A program made the position numbers and the translations under genes. A DNA stretch of 64,000 bases. It comes from Allorhizobium pseudoryzae. GTDB lineage: Bacteria > Pseudomonadota > Alphaproteobacteria > Rhizobiales > Rhizobiaceae. The stretch lies in contig NZ_CP049241.1 in NCBI RefSeq assembly GCF_011046245.1, positions 2,992,001-3,056,000 of the forward strand. Direction: 5' to 3'. A model generated the notes under the pieces. That model worked only from the letters and a program-made list of their open reading frames with translations, was not told the origin of the DNA and searched no databases. This document shows, piece after piece, positions 11,496 to 20,828 of this stretch; the first letter of the stretch is position 1; each line of letters begins with the position of its first letter.

Positions 11496-12662
11496 GTGAC
11501 TGAGAAAGAGAAGAATGTTGCTGGACCGCGCTGGCTTGGCCCGGTTGCACCGATGCGGATTGCCCTCATCCCGCCCCTGACGGCTGCGCGCTGGCTGCTG
11601 GTTCTCATCGTTCTCGCCGGCATCTACTTCTTCCACGGTTTTCTCGTTCCGGTTCTGGCGGCTCTCGTCATCGGCTTTGCCAGCTGGCCGCTCTACCGGG
11701 ATCTTCTGCGCCGCATTGGCGGAAACAGCACGCTTGGCGCAACCATCGCGATCCTCTGCGTGGTTGCCTTCATCGTCGTGCCGATCAGTTTTGCGATTTC
11801 CTATACGATCGGCGAGATGCGCCAATGGATCGCCTGGGCGCTGGAAGTGAACCGCTACGGTGCGCCGCCGCCGGCCTGGATCATGGGTCTGCCGGTCGCC
11901 GGCGAATGGCTGGGCTCCCTCTGGGTCCGGCACGTGGGAGAGCCCGGCGCCATCGGCCAACTTGTGCAACTCGTCAGCGGCGCCAATATCGGCAACATCT
12001 ACCGTGCGGTCATCGCAGCCGGCGACGGTGCCTTTCACCTGTTGCTGACCCTGCTCTTCATGCTGATTGCGCTGTTCTTCGTCTACCGCGACGGCGCCGC
12101 GTTCTCGCGGCAGATCGACATGCTGGGCGAACGCATCCTGCCGAGCCGCTGGGAGCGAATCTCGCGTGTCGTTCCGGCCACCATCAGCTCCACGGTGACG
12201 GGCATGACCCTGATCGCGATCGGCGAAGGCATCGTGCTCGGCATCGCCTACTGGATCGCCGGCGTGCCCTCTCCCGTGACGCTTGGCGTGCTGACGGGCG
12301 TGATGGCGCTGATCCCCGGAGGAGCGCCCTTGTCGTTCACCCTGGTGTCGATCTACCTCGTTGCCAGCGGATCCTATGTCGCCGGCGCCGGGCTCTTCGT
12401 CTGGGGCTCCGTGGAACTCTTCATCGTCGACAAGACCTTGCGTCCACGCCTCGTCGGCGGTCCGATCAAGCTGCCGTTCCTGCCGACCTTTTTCGGCTTG
12501 GTCGGTGGCGTCAAGACCATGGGATTCCTCGGCCTCTTCATCGGCCCTGTGCTGATGGCGCTTCTCGTCGCCATCTGGCGCGAATGGATGCGCGAAATCG
12601 AACTTGCCGTCGAACCGGAAGGTCCGAGAAGCGACGCCCAGCCGGTGCGCAAGCTCGCCTGA
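11496..12662 (+). CDS. AI-2E family (PF01594) transporter
   Basis: A 388-residue polytopic membrane protein with about eight hydrophobic segments: two at 28-65, one near 80-100, a soluble stretch, then five between about 180 and 360. The second half contains the family segment LTGVMALIPGGAPL and a late GGVKTMGFLGLFIGPV. Family members export varied solutes; the AI-2 name is historical and should not be read as quorum sensing. The GTG start at 11496 has AAGGATGA at 11479-11486. It is convergent with a GNAT gene. Confidence 0.85.
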   Translation: MTEKEKNVAGPRWLGPVAPMRIALIPPLTAARWLLVLIVLAGIYFFHGFLVPVLAALVIGFASWPLYRDLLRRIGGNSTLGATIAILCVVAFIVVPISFAISYTIGEMRQWIAWALEVNRYGAPPPAWIMGLPVAGEWLGSLWVRHVGEPGAIGQLVQLVSGANIGNIYRAVIAAGDGAFHLLLTLLFMLIALFFVYRDGAAFSRQIDMLGERILPSRWERISRVVPATISSTVTGMTLIAIGEGIVLGIAYWIAGVPSPVTLGVLTGVMALIPGGAPLSFTLVSIYLVASGSYVAGAGLFVWGSVELFIVDKTLRPRLVGGPIKLPFLPTFFGLVGGVKTMGFLGLFIGPVLMALLVAIWREWMREIELAVEPEGPRSDAQPVRKLA

Positions 12663-12683
12663 TGGAAGAGATCAGGCGGCTCG

Positions 12684-13151
12684 TTACGCCGCCATCCGCT
12701 TTTCCATGAACAGGCTCAAAGGGTCGGGCTTGTAGGTGCCGAACGCTTCGATCTCGCGATAGCCGGCCGTGCGATAAAGGCCGATCGCTTCCGGCTGGTA
12801 GATGCCGGTTTCGAGACGGATGGCGCCGATGCCAAGGCGCCTGGCCTCCTCTTCCAGGGTCTCCAGCAGGCACTTGCCCAGCCGCAGGCCCCGAGCCTTC
12901 TCGTCCACGAACATCCGCTTGATCTCGGCGGTTCCATCCCCGTGCTGCACGAGGGAGGCACAGCCCAGCACCTCGTCGCCGCGCCTTGCCACGAAGAAGG
13001 AGACCGCCGGTTCCTCCAGTTCTTCCAGCGGCAGCATGTGGTTGCTTTCCGCGGGATAGAGCGAGGCCGCGTAGGCGTTCGATAGCTCGAGAAGGCGGAT
13101 GACCCCGGCTTGACGCGGTGGTTCGCGCTGGATGATGACCGTCTCCGTCAT
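12684..13151 (-). CDS. GNAT family N-acetyltransferase
   Basis: A 155-residue single-domain acetyltransferase. Motif A for acetyl-CoA binding is seen as MFVDEKARGLRLGKCLL (about 92-108), followed by motif B with LETGIYQPEAIGLYRTAGY (about 124-142). The product resembles small-molecule GNATs of the PA4866/YhdJ-like type, but the substrate cannot be named. It is divergent from a small secreted-like protein gene, sharing about 90 bp of upstream DNA, and convergent with the AI-2E-type permease. Confidence 0.87.
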   Translation of the reverse strand: MTETVIIQREPPRQAGVIRLLELSNAYAASLYPAESNHMLPLEELEEPAVSFFVARRGDEVLGCASLVQHGDGTAEIKRMFVDEKARGLRLGKCLLETLEEEARRLGIGAIRLETGIYQPEAIGLYRTAGYREIEAFGTYKPDPLSLFMEKRMAA

Positions 13152-13242
13152 GATCTTGATCCTTGCTGATTTGTCACTTGCCTTGTCGGCGTCATGATCG
13201 TTTCCTTAAGTGAAACATGAGCCCTTTGCCAAGGATGACGAC

Positions 13243-13662
13243 ATGCGAACTGCACTGGTGATGATGACGATTCTCGGGTGCGACGATTCAGCGACCGACT
13301 GCCATTATGTGGCGACCATCAACCAGCGTTGGCCGACGATCGAACTGTGCAATGCGGTGTCCGAAAAGGAGCTCTCCGCCTTCACCAACATTTCCTATCC
13401 GACCGTCGTCGCTGTCTGTCAGGACCCGACCTCCGCGACGGTCAAGGCGGATGCTGCCGCATCGGGCGATGCCATTCCCTCGTCTGAAGCTCCGGCGCCA
13501 ACGCCGGCGTTGGAACGTGCCGAAGAACAGTCTCTGGCACGTCAGGCCCTCAACCGGCTGAAAACCGTGATGCCGAGCCGCGATAAAGTGCGTGACCTCG
13601 TCGCACGGCCGATCCATCTGGTGGAAGACGGGTATTCCTGGGTCATTCGCACGCTTCGCTGA
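13243..13662 (+). CDS. Hypothetical protein, 139 residues
   Basis: Not recognised as a named family. The start ATG 13243 is preferred because AAGGATGA lies 5 bp upstream; a GTG at 13210 would add 11 residues. The N-terminal 60 residues include a short hydrophobic start (RTALVMMTILG) and four cysteines, and the middle is Ala/Pro/Glu-rich and probably disordered. The last 35 residues are basic and amphipathic (RDKVRDLVARPI). It could be a small exported or membrane-associated protein. The gene is convergent with the DUF2336 gene. Confidence 0.65.
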   Translation: MRTALVMMTILGCDDSATDCHYVATINQRWPTIELCNAVSEKELSAFTNISYPTVVAVCQDPTSATVKADAAASGDAIPSSEAPAPTPALERAEEQSLARQALNRLKTVMPSRDKVRDLVARPIHLVEDGYSWVIRTLR

Positions 13663-13693
13663 GGGCGGCCTTGCCTCTGCAGGGGAAGTCCCC

Positions 13694-14830
13694 TCAGGCG
13701 GCAAGTGCCGCTTCGCTGGCAAAGGTCCGTGCGATCTGCCGCTCTTCACTGAGTTGCAGGGATTCGACCAGATCGAGCAGTTCATCAATGGCTGTCGGCT
13801 GATCCGGGTTCCGGCTGAACTTCTGCATCAAGGCGGCGCAGATGCTCTCGCCGCCCGTCTGGCTGGTGCGGTGACTGAGATTGCGCCACAGGAGCGTTGC
13901 TTCCGCAAATACGTCGCAGATGGCACGATCGAGGCCTGCCGATTCGTAAAGCGCGCGCACGGCATTGTGTCTTGCCGTTGCCATCAGCGAACGGACACGC
14001 CGCTCTTCCAGCCCGGTCAGATAGGTCATCGCGGCGGCAAAAAACTCGATGCGGCCGCTGCAGAGCGCGTGCATCAGAAAGGCCGGCGTCAGGCGATTGG
14101 AGACCGCCAGATGCTCGACAAGCAGCGGCAGATCCTCGCGTTCCGCGTCCGCAGCCAGCATCAGCGCCGCCAGATCGCTGGCCTCTCGGGTGACATGGGC
14201 GATGCGCGACGGGCTCATGGTGGAGCGCACCAGACCCGACTGCGCAAGAAGCGCCGAGACATGGCCCACCAGACGGTCACGCGCCTCCGCCGGAAGAGTG
14301 TCGTTGGCGAGGAGCCGGTTGCGCACGCTCGTTTCGCGACCGAACCGTTCCGACAGCCGCCTCAGGCTGTAGCGGCTGACATGCGCCGTCGGGTTTTCCA
14401 GAAGAATCAGGATTTCCCCAAGATCGCCGACTTCGGCAAGGGCTGCGGCAACGCTGCGCGAAAGATTGGGCCGAGCGGCGATCAGCCCGCGCGTCATCGC
14501 ACCGCCACGCCCGCACAGATCCACCAGATCCGTGTCGGTCAGGATCGGCGAGAAGGTGAGCACATGGCAGGCGACATCCGGCTGATCTTCGCTGAGTGCA
14601 AGGATGACGCTGCGCGGCGCCTTCGGTGAAGTAGCCAGCGTTTCGGCAAGCGCCTTGCGAACCAGAGCGGACGGATCGTCAAGCAGATGGATCATGGCGT
14701 GCACGGCGGCACGGTGCTGCTCGTCGGTCGGCGGGCAGCGCAGAAATGCCTTGGCCAGCGCACCGGCCGCCTTGGCGCGATCGCCTGCCGTTGCCGTTTC
14801 CGTCCAACGAAGAAATGCCTTGATGATCAC
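13694..14830 (-). CDS. DUF2336 domain protein
   Basis: A 378-residue, leucine- and alanine-rich helical protein of the alphaproteobacterial DUF2336 (PF10098) family. The N-terminal half reads like HEAT-type helical repeats (LLDDPSALVRKALAETLA near residue 50). The conserved middle includes LAALMLAADAEREDLPLLVEHLA and LTPAFLMHALCSGRIEFFAAAM. No membrane segment or catalytic motif is visible, so it is probably a cytosolic protein-interaction protein. It appears monocistronic. Confidence 0.8.
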   Translation of the reverse strand: MIIKAFLRWTETATAGDRAKAAGALAKAFLRCPPTDEQHRAAVHAMIHLLDDPSALVRKALAETLATSPKAPRSVILALSEDQPDVACHVLTFSPILTDTDLVDLCGRGGAMTRGLIAARPNLSRSVAAALAEVGDLGEILILLENPTAHVSRYSLRRLSERFGRETSVRNRLLANDTLPAEARDRLVGHVSALLAQSGLVRSTMSPSRIAHVTREASDLAALMLAADAEREDLPLLVEHLAVSNRLTPAFLMHALCSGRIEFFAAAMTYLTGLEERRVRSLMATARHNAVRALYESAGLDRAICDVFAEATLLWRNLSHRTSQTGGESICAALMQKFSRNPDQPTAIDELLDLVESLQLSEERQIARTFASEAALAA

Positions 14831-14990
14831 TGCTACGCCTCACTGAAAGGGAGGTCTGACAGACCCGTGTCTCCCTTGTCCGTGAGGTTAAGTGGAAATG
14901 GTTTATGATCCGTTCACCATACCCGTTAAGCTTTGACAACTGCGTGGCGTTACAGACACTTGCAACGCAGTTGCCCGCCGGGTCGGGCGA

Positions 14991-15596
14991 TTAGGCGCCC
15001 GGCCGCCGAAGCTGGAAGACATCCGCGCCGCCGTCGCAGTAGTCCATGTACCCCATGCGGGCCACCGGCCGAGCACGCTCCATATCGATCCGTCCGTCGC
15101 GGATGATGGCCTCGCTGATGTGGATTGCCACCACCTGGCCGAAGACCATGGAGGATTCGGCCTCACCACCATCCAGCGTCTGCGGCTGCAGGATCTGCGT
15201 GACCCGGCATTCAAGGGCGGCATAGGCCTCTTCGACAAAGGGGGCACCGACGAGCGAACCCGTCTTGGCCGTCAGGCCCGACAGGGCGAATTCGTCCACG
15301 CCGTAATCTACCGGTGCCGAGGAGGCATTCATCTTGTCCACCAGAGGACGGCTGACGAGGCTGGCGGTGAATTCTCCGGTTTCCTCGGCATTCTTCAGGC
15401 TGTGCTTGCGCCCGCTGGACGAGAACATCACGATCTTCGGGTGATCCGAGACGATGTTGAAGAACGAATAGGGCGACAGGTTCCGCGACCCGTCGCTGCC
15501 CCTCGTGCCGATCCAGCCGATCGGACGCGGTGCCACGATCGCCTTAAACGGATCGTGGCGCATGCCATGCTCGTTCGTGTCGGTGGTGTAGAACAT
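14991..15596 (-). CDS. Flavin reductase family protein
   Basis: A 201-residue protein of the FMN-binding split-barrel class (PF01613). It shows IVAPRPIGWIGTRGSDG near residues 20-36, NLSPYSFFNIVSDHP near 40-53 and GRKHSLKN near 62, all typical of the flavin-binding half. Its ATG overlaps the nitroreductase stop by one base (ATGA), so the two are translationally coupled. Family members reduce or carry FMN, some for a partner oxygenase. The coupling suggests a flavin-linked pair, but no substrate can be given. Confidence 0.87.
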   Translation of the reverse strand: MFYTTDTNEHGMRHDPFKAIVAPRPIGWIGTRGSDGSRNLSPYSFFNIVSDHPKIVMFSSSGRKHSLKNAEETGEFTASLVSRPLVDKMNASSAPVDYGVDEFALSGLTAKTGSLVGAPFVEEAYAALECRVTQILQPQTLDGGEAESSMVFGQVVAIHISEAIIRDGRIDMERARPVARMGYMDYCDGGADVFQLRRPGA

Positions 15597-16183
15597 CAGC
15601 TCTGGTCTCCCCCCGTCCAGGTGACGATGGCGGAAAGGTCCGGCCGCGGGCGGTCGGTCTGCGGAAAATCGCTTTCGCCGATATAGACGAAACCGGCCAC
15701 CTTTTCCTCCGGCCTGATGCCCAGAACCGCCTTGGCATCGGTATTGTAGGCGATCCATTCGGACAGCCAGTTGGCGGCATAACCGTGCGCGTTCGCCGCC
15801 ATGAACAGGTTGAGGCAGACTGCGCCAGCACTCAGTTCCTGCTCCCAGACGGGGATCTTCACATGCTCGCCCGCCGTCGATACGACAGCGATGACCACAG
15901 GCGCCCGAGCAAGACGCGTCCGCTCGATCTCCCGCATGTCGTCTGTCAGTGCCGGGTTGGCGGTGGCCGCAATCTCGGCAAGCCTTTCACCAAGCGCCAG
16001 CCGTTCCTCCCCGCGGTAGACGATGAACCGCCACGGCGCCAACTTGCCGTGATCCGGCACCCGGGAAGCAAGCGTCAGGATGGAGAGGATCGCGTCCCGA
16101 TTCGGTCCCTCCCCCTTCATCTGCAGGGCGGGGATCGAACGGCGGGTGCTGAGATAATCGAAAAGAGGCTGGTTCTTGGTCAT
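15596..16183 (-). CDS. Nitroreductase family protein
   Basis: A 195-residue FMN-dependent NAD(P)H oxidoreductase similar to the YdjA group. It has the N-terminal STRRSIP flavin-contact segment, ASRVPDHGKLAPWRFIVY (about 39-56) and the GAVCLNLFMAANAHGYAANWLS helix (about 123-144). The late segment KVAGFVYIGE is also typical. It is the first gene of a two-gene unit with the flavin reductase and is divergent from a secreted protein gene about 110 bp away. Confidence 0.9.
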   Translation of the reverse strand: MTKNQPLFDYLSTRRSIPALQMKGEGPNRDAILSILTLASRVPDHGKLAPWRFIVYRGEERLALGERLAEIAATANPALTDDMREIERTRLARAPVVIAVVSTAGEHVKIPVWEQELSAGAVCLNLFMAANAHGYAANWLSEWIAYNTDAKAVLGIRPEEKVAGFVYIGESDFPQTDRPRPDLSAIVTWTGGDQS

Positions 16184-16290
16184 GATATCACGCTGTCAGA
16201 GGCGTTTACGATGAGCAGCATCTTGAAATTGCCGCGAGGTTGGTTTTCAAGTGGCCTTTGGACAGGGAAGAGTCAACGGTCAAGGGTGGT

Positions 16291-17265
16291 ATGAGCGCGT
16301 ATTCGAAGGCCGGCTTGGTGATGGCTCTGGTGGCAGGCTCCGTTCTCGCGGCCGTTCAGCCGGTTCTGTCTCAGGATGCGTTCAAGACGTTCCGCCAACT
16401 GGACAGCACGGCCAAGATGCCGAAGCTCAATGCGTTTTCGCCTGCACTCGGCACGGCCTCTCCCGTGGCGCGCGATGTGAAGATCCAGGCCAAGCTGACG
16501 CCGGATGGGCCTCCCATGAAGACGGGGCTCAGCTGGCGGGTGTTCAGCCCCGATCCGGGGCCCGACGGCAAGCTGCCGCTGGTCGCTTCCGCGGAAGGTG
16601 GCGACGCCAATTTCCAGCTGGCGCCCGGTTCCTATTTCGTCAACGTCGCCTTCGGTCGAGCCGGGGTCACCAAGCGTCTCAACGTGCCCGCCAGCGGTGA
16701 CGTGCCGGCGGAATTGCTTGTTCTCGATGCCGGCGGCATCGTCCTGAGTGCCGTCGCCGGCGAGGATCATCGGGTGCCCGCCGCCAAACTCAAGTTTTCC
16801 ATCTATTCCACCGAGGTCCGCGAAGATGGCGAGCGCCCGCTGGTCATGGCCGACGTCAAGCCCAACACGATCGTCCGCCTGAACGCCGGCAGCTACCACA
16901 TCGTCTCCGAATATGGCGACGTCAACGCCTCGGTGCGCGCCGATGTGCAGGTCGAGGCCGGCAAGCTGACGGAAGCGACACTGCAGCACCACGCCGCCCA
17001 GGTGAGTTTCAAGCTTGTCTCGCAGCTCGGCGGCGAAGCGGTGGCCGATACGGCCTGGTCCGTCCTGACGGCGGGCGGCGACGTGGTGGCCGAAAGCGTC
17101 AGCGCGTTCACCTCGATGGTGCTGACGGAGGGCGACTACACGGTCGTCGCCCGCAACAAGGAAAAGATCTATCAGAAGGATTTCAACGTCGAGTCCGGCA
17201 AGGATGTCGATGTCGAGGTGCTGATGAAGGAACAGCAGGCCATCTCGGTCAACGACACCGAATAG
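16291..17265 (+). CDS. Secreted protein with three beta-sandwich-like repeats
   Basis: A 324-residue predicted exported protein. The start ATG 16291 has AAGGGTGG upstream; an in-frame ATG at 16240 would give 17 more residues and spoil the signal peptide. Residues 5-28 form a signal peptide ending near VLSQD. The mature part has three similar units (about 60-140, 145-225 and 228-310), each with a loop of the form L-x-G-S/D-Y-x-V (APGSYFVNV, NAGSYHIVS, TEGDYTVVA). These resemble carboxypeptidase-regulatory-like or Ig-like modules. Function unknown; an envelope role is likely. Confidence 0.7.
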   Translation: MSAYSKAGLVMALVAGSVLAAVQPVLSQDAFKTFRQLDSTAKMPKLNAFSPALGTASPVARDVKIQAKLTPDGPPMKTGLSWRVFSPDPGPDGKLPLVASAEGGDANFQLAPGSYFVNVAFGRAGVTKRLNVPASGDVPAELLVLDAGGIVLSAVAGEDHRVPAAKLKFSIYSTEVREDGERPLVMADVKPNTIVRLNAGSYHIVSEYGDVNASVRADVQVEAGKLTEATLQHHAAQVSFKLVSQLGGEAVADTAWSVLTAGGDVVAESVSAFTSMVLTEGDYTVVARNKEKIYQKDFNVESGKDVDVEVLMKEQQAISVNDTE

Positions 17266-17284
17266 AGCGCCGTCGTCTGTCGCG

Positions 17285-18124
17285 TCACCCTGCCCGGCGG
17301 AAACGCGGGCGGACGGGATCACGCATGGCAAAGACGGCCTGATGCAGTTGCGCCAGCAGATCCTTGCGGTCCGACGTCGATGACATCTCCTCCCACGTCA
17401 TCAAGCCGCCGATCTTTGCTTCAATGGTCGTTCCCGACAGACGCTTGAACTCTCGGATCAGAAGCGACAGGCGCAGCGTCAGCGACACCCGGCTTGCCAG
17501 ATGGAACAGCCGGCCATTCTGGCCGCGAAAATAGACGGGAATGACATTCGCCTTGGCCGCCTGGATGAGGCGGGCCGGAAACATTTTCCAGGGCAGGTCC
17601 TCGGCGCGGCCGAAACCGCGTTTTGCCGTTGCCACACCGCCTGCAGGGAAGATGATGATGGTGACGCCTTCCTTCAGGAGGCGGACCGCCTCGCGCCGCG
17701 TCTCCATGTTCATCGCCAGCGCCTCCTTCGTCTCCTCGAAGCAGACCGGCAAGGAGTAAGGCGCGATTTCCGGCACCTTCAGCAGTTCGTTGTTGATGAG
17801 AACCCGGAACGGCCGACCGAGTTGTTCGGCCAGCGCCAGAATGGCAATGCCGTCGCCAATGCCAAAGGGATGGTTGGCGACGATGACGAGCGGCGCATCC
17901 GGCAGGTCCTTCGGCGGCCACGTCCCCTCGACCTCCAGCCTCACCTTGATCAGGTCCAGCATCCGCCCGAAAACGCGATCCGACTGTCCGGCCACATCCT
18001 GGCGCCAGGCGTCGTAGAGGCGAACATAGCGATCACGGCCCGATAGGCCTTCGATCGAACGGATCAGCCAGCGTTTCAGCCGCGGATCGCGGTCGTTGGC
18101 GTAAGACAGTTCCTTGAAGCGCAA
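17285..18124 (-). CDS. PlsC-like lysophospholipid acyltransferase family protein
   Basis: About 279 residues with the acyltransferase signature VIVANHPFGIGDG, the hemolysin-type variant of the NHxxxxxD box. A glycerolipid-site stretch follows with IIIFPAGGVATAKRG, then IPVYFRGQNGRLFHLASR. This resembles the acyltransferase domain used in ornithine-lipid or phosphatidic-acid synthesis. The start is uncertain: TTG at 18124 has a GAGGGGAA site, while a GTG at 18154 would add ten residues. It lies downstream of thrS on the same strand. Substrate specificity cannot be assigned. Confidence 0.8.
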   Translation of the reverse strand: MRFKELSYANDRDPRLKRWLIRSIEGLSGRDRYVRLYDAWRQDVAGQSDRVFGRMLDLIKVRLEVEGTWPPKDLPDAPLVIVANHPFGIGDGIAILALAEQLGRPFRVLINNELLKVPEIAPYSLPVCFEETKEALAMNMETRREAVRLLKEGVTIIIFPAGGVATAKRGFGRAEDLPWKMFPARLIQAAKANVIPVYFRGQNGRLFHLASRVSLTLRLSLLIREFKRLSGTTIEAKIGGLMTWEEMSSTSDRKDLLAQLHQAVFAMRDPVRPRFRRAG

Positions 18125-18204
18125 ATTCCCCTCACCGGGCCTGACCCGACACACTTCGGTTTGTGTATTACAGTTCTACGACGCTTTTCTGACAGGCGCC
18201 GCAA

Positions 18205-18234
18205 CAGCCCCTGTCCCGGACGGAACAGGGGCTG
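18205..18234 (-). terminator. Terminator hairpin after thrS
   Basis: A perfect 10-bp stem CAGCCCCTGT/ACAGGGGCTG encloses a 10-nt loop, which can itself extend pairing. It lies just after the thrS stop (18243) and before the acyltransferase start. Minus-strand text after the stem begins TTGCGG, without a long T-run, so termination may be partial. Confidence 0.55.
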
Positions 18235-18242
18235 ACGGTTCT

Positions 18243-20264
18243 TTATTCCGCGGCGACCTTGCGCAGCGCCTGGCGGCGCTTGACGTCCGGCGGGGTTGCC
18301 TCCTCGGTCAGGGATGCCACCGCATCGGCCAGCGACATCGGCGTCTGGGCCTGGCTGCCCAGCCGGCGGATGTTGACCGTGCGGTTTTCCGCTTCCTGAC
18401 GACCGCAGACGATGATGACCGGAACCTTGGTCACCGAATGCTCGCGGACCTTGTAGTTGATCTTTTCGTTGCGGAAGTCCTCCTCAACGATCAGACCCGC
18501 ATCCCGCAGCGTCTGCACCACTTCGCGGCCATAGTCGTCGGCATCCGAGGTGATCGTCGCGACCACCACCTGCAGCGGGGCGAACCAGAGCGGCATGTGG
18601 CCGGCGAAGTTCTCGATCAGGATGCCGAGGAAACGCTCCATCGAGCCGCAGATCGCGCGGTGGATCATCACCGGCTGCTTCTTGTCGGAGTTCTGGTCGA
18701 TATAGAAGGCGCCAAACCGTTCCGGCAGGTTGAAGTCCACCTGCGTCGTGCCGCACTGCCATTCGCGGCCGATTGCGTCCTTCAGGGTGTATTCGAACTT
18801 CGGACCATAGAAGGCACCCTCGCCCGGCAGAATGCCGGTCTTGATGCGGCCGCCCGACTGTTCCTCGATGGTCTTCAGAACCTCCATCATCACGCTTTCG
18901 GCGCGATCCCAGAGGTCGTCGGAACCAACGCGCTTATCCGGACGGGTGGAGAGCTTCACCACCACCTCATGGAAGCCGAAGTCCTCGTAGACCGAGAGGA
19001 TCAGGTCATTGATGCGCAGGCACTCCGCCGCCATCTGCTCTTCCGTGCAGAAGACATGCGCATCGTCCTGGGTGAAGCCGCGCACGCGCATCAGGCCATG
19101 CAGCGCGCCGGAGGCTTCGTAACGATGCACGAGCCCGAATTCCGCAAGCCGGACGGGCATTTCGCGGTAAGACTTCAGACCATGCTTGAAGATCTGCACG
19201 TGGCCCGGGCAGTTCATCGGCTTCAGCGCGAAGACGCGGTTGTCCGCCTCCTCGTCATCCGGGTTGACGAAGGCATGGGCGGATTTCACCGCGAACATGT
19301 TCTCGTTGTACCAGCCCCAGTGACCCGACGTCTCCCACAGCGACTTGTCGAGCACCTGCGGTGCGTTGACCTCTTCGTAGGTGTTGGCGAGCCGGCGGCG
19401 CATATAGGCCGTCAGCGTCTGGAACATGCGCCAACCCTTGCCGTGCCAGAAGACGACGCCTGGGCCCTCTTCCTGGAAATGAAAGAGATCCATTTCGCGG
19501 CCGAGCTTGCGGTGATCGCGCTTTTCGGCTTCCGCCAGCACGTGCAGATACTGGTCGAGCTCTTCCTGGGTCGCCCAGGCGGTGCCGTAGATGCGGCTCA
19601 GGACCGGGTTGTTGCTGTCGCCGCGCCAGTAGGCGCCGGCCACCTTCATCAGCTTGAAGGCCGTGCCGATCTGGCCGGTGGAGGCCATGTGCGGGCCGCG
19701 GCACAGGTCGAACCATTCGCCTTGGCTATAGATCTTCACGTCCTGGTCGGCGGGGATCGCATCGACCAGTTCGACCTTGAAGCGCTCGCCCTTTTCGCCG
19801 AACACCTGCTTGGCCTTGTCGCGCGACCAGACATCCTTGATGAACGGCTTGTTGCGGCCGATGATGTCCTTCATCTTCTTTTCGATCTTCGGCAGATCGT
19901 CGGGCGTGAAGGGCCAGTCCTCGCCGCTATCGGCGTGGACGCGCTTGAAATCGTAATAGAAGCCGTTTTCGATCACCGGGCCGATTGTCACCTGCGTGCC
20001 GGGCCACAGTTCCTGCACAGCTTCCGCCATCACATGGGCGGCATCGTGGCGGATCAGTTCAAGCGCGCGGCCATCGGTGCGAGTGACGATCTCGATCCGG
20101 CCCTCGGTGACGGGGTCGGAGAGATCACGCAACTCGCCATCGATCGCGATGGCGACCGCCTTCTTGGCCAGCGACTTGGAAATGGATTCGGCGACCGCCA
20201 GACCGGTCGTACCGGCATCATAGGAACGGATCGAGCCATCGGGGAAAGTCAGGGAAACGGACAT
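18243..20264 (-). CDS. thrS: Threonyl-tRNA synthetase
   Basis: Class II aminoacyl-tRNA synthetase of 673 residues. The order is TGS domain (1-63), editing domain (about 70-220, with [17 protein letters not shown] carrying the metal/editing histidines), catalytic core with MNCPGH and the motif-2 region [22 protein letters not shown], then the anticodon-binding domain from about 545. The start ATG 20264 has AGGAG 8 bp upstream; an in-frame ATG at 20294 is less likely. The leader contains two hairpins, described separately. Confidence 0.97.
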   Translation of the reverse strand: MSVSLTFPDGSIRSYDAGTTGLAVAESISKSLAKKAVAIAIDGELRDLSDPVTEGRIEIVTRTDGRALELIRHDAAHVMAEAVQELWPGTQVTIGPVIENGFYYDFKRVHADSGEDWPFTPDDLPKIEKKMKDIIGRNKPFIKDVWSRDKAKQVFGEKGERFKVELVDAIPADQDVKIYSQGEWFDLCRGPHMASTGQIGTAFKLMKVAGAYWRGDSNNPVLSRIYGTAWATQEELDQYLHVLAEAEKRDHRKLGREMDLFHFQEEGPGVVFWHGKGWRMFQTLTAYMRRRLANTYEEVNAPQVLDKSLWETSGHWGWYNENMFAVKSAHAFVNPDDEEADNRVFALKPMNCPGHVQIFKHGLKSYREMPVRLAEFGLVHRYEASGALHGLMRVRGFTQDDAHVFCTEEQMAAECLRINDLILSVYEDFGFHEVVVKLSTRPDKRVGSDDLWDRAESVMMEVLKTIEEQSGGRIKTGILPGEGAFYGPKFEYTLKDAIGREWQCGTTQVDFNLPERFGAFYIDQNSDKKQPVMIHRAICGSMERFLGILIENFAGHMPLWFAPLQVVVATITSDADDYGREVVQTLRDAGLIVEEDFRNEKINYKVREHSVTKVPVIIVCGRQEAENRTVNIRRLGSQAQTPMSLADAVASLTEEATPPDVKRRQALRKVAAE

Positions 20265-20286
20265 GTCTATGCTCCTGTTATCCAGT

Positions 20287-20332
20287 CCCGCCAACGAATG
20301 CGGGTGGTTTGATCTTGCCGTCGAAAGACGGC
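20287..20332 (-). promoter_or_regulatory. Two-hairpin leader of thrS, possible translational operator
   Basis: On the minus strand, hairpin A (20332-20317) has stem GCCGTC/GACGGC with loop TTTC. Hairpin B (20304-20287) has stem CCCGC/GCGGG with the 8-nt loop ATTCGTTG. Hairpin B ends 22 nt before the thrS ATG, next to the AGGAG site. Its loop contains U-CGU, which resembles a threonine anticodon (CGU) after a uridine. In E. coli, ThrRS represses its own mRNA by binding anticodon-like hairpins. A similar use here is inference. Confidence 0.4.
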
Positions 20333-20399
20333 GTAACGCGCGCGTTGATAAGCGGGAAAGCGCTGTTAGTAAAGAGAATGCGAGAGACGCAACGGCAGG

Positions 20400-20825
20400 C
20401 TATGCGCGCGAGCCCCAGAAGTCCAAAGCACCGGTCGGCAGTTTTCGCAAAAAGTCCTGCAGCTTTGCATCGTCGACATGCCGGCGGAGTGCCGCCGTCA
20501 CGTCCTCGATCGCGCTCGGGGTCGACAGGTTGTGATTGTGCCGCAGCTGCCGCACCTCCGCCATCAGGCTGTCGCGGTCGGTGAAGGGCATAACCGGCTC
20601 CTGCGTGTTCCAGTCACTGACGAAGATCGCCCTGACAACGGGTGGCAGCAGTCCGGCAAAGCCGATCGCCTCGGCAAACGTCAACCTTCGCCGGAACACC
20701 TGCAACACCGCCTGCAGCATCGTGTAAGCCTGGTGGCGGGTCTTCAGCAGCGAGATCTCGAGGAGATCGTCCATGAAGGTCTCAAAATCCCGCGAGGCAT
20801 GATGGTATTCCATCGGGATCGGCAT
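20400..20825 (-). CDS. DUF2267 domain protein
   Basis: A 141-residue helical protein of the DUF2267 family. The recognisable order is FETFMDDLLEISLLKTRHQAYTML, AVLQVFRRRLTFAEAIGFAGLLPPVVRAIFV and a C-terminal AIEDVTAALRRHVDD helix. Met5 is an alternative start (MEYHHAS), nearer to family N-termini. It lies directly downstream of yidD on the same strand (3-bp gap). The family has no firm biochemical role. Confidence 0.8.
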   Translation of the reverse strand: MPIPMEYHHASRDFETFMDDLLEISLLKTRHQAYTMLQAVLQVFRRRLTFAEAIGFAGLLPPVVRAIFVSDWNTQEPVMPFTDRDSLMAEVRQLRHNHNLSTPSAIEDVTAALRRHVDDAKLQDFLRKLPTGALDFWGSRA

Positions 20826-20828
20826 GAC

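Noticed and set aside
11496..12662. Quorum-sensing role from the AI-2E name
   Set aside because: The family name is historical; no AI-2 synthesis or uptake genes are near.
18114..20312. 732-codon + strand ORF opposite thrS
   Set aside because: Antisense of threonyl-tRNA synthetase, with low-complexity translation typical of a high-GC shadow.
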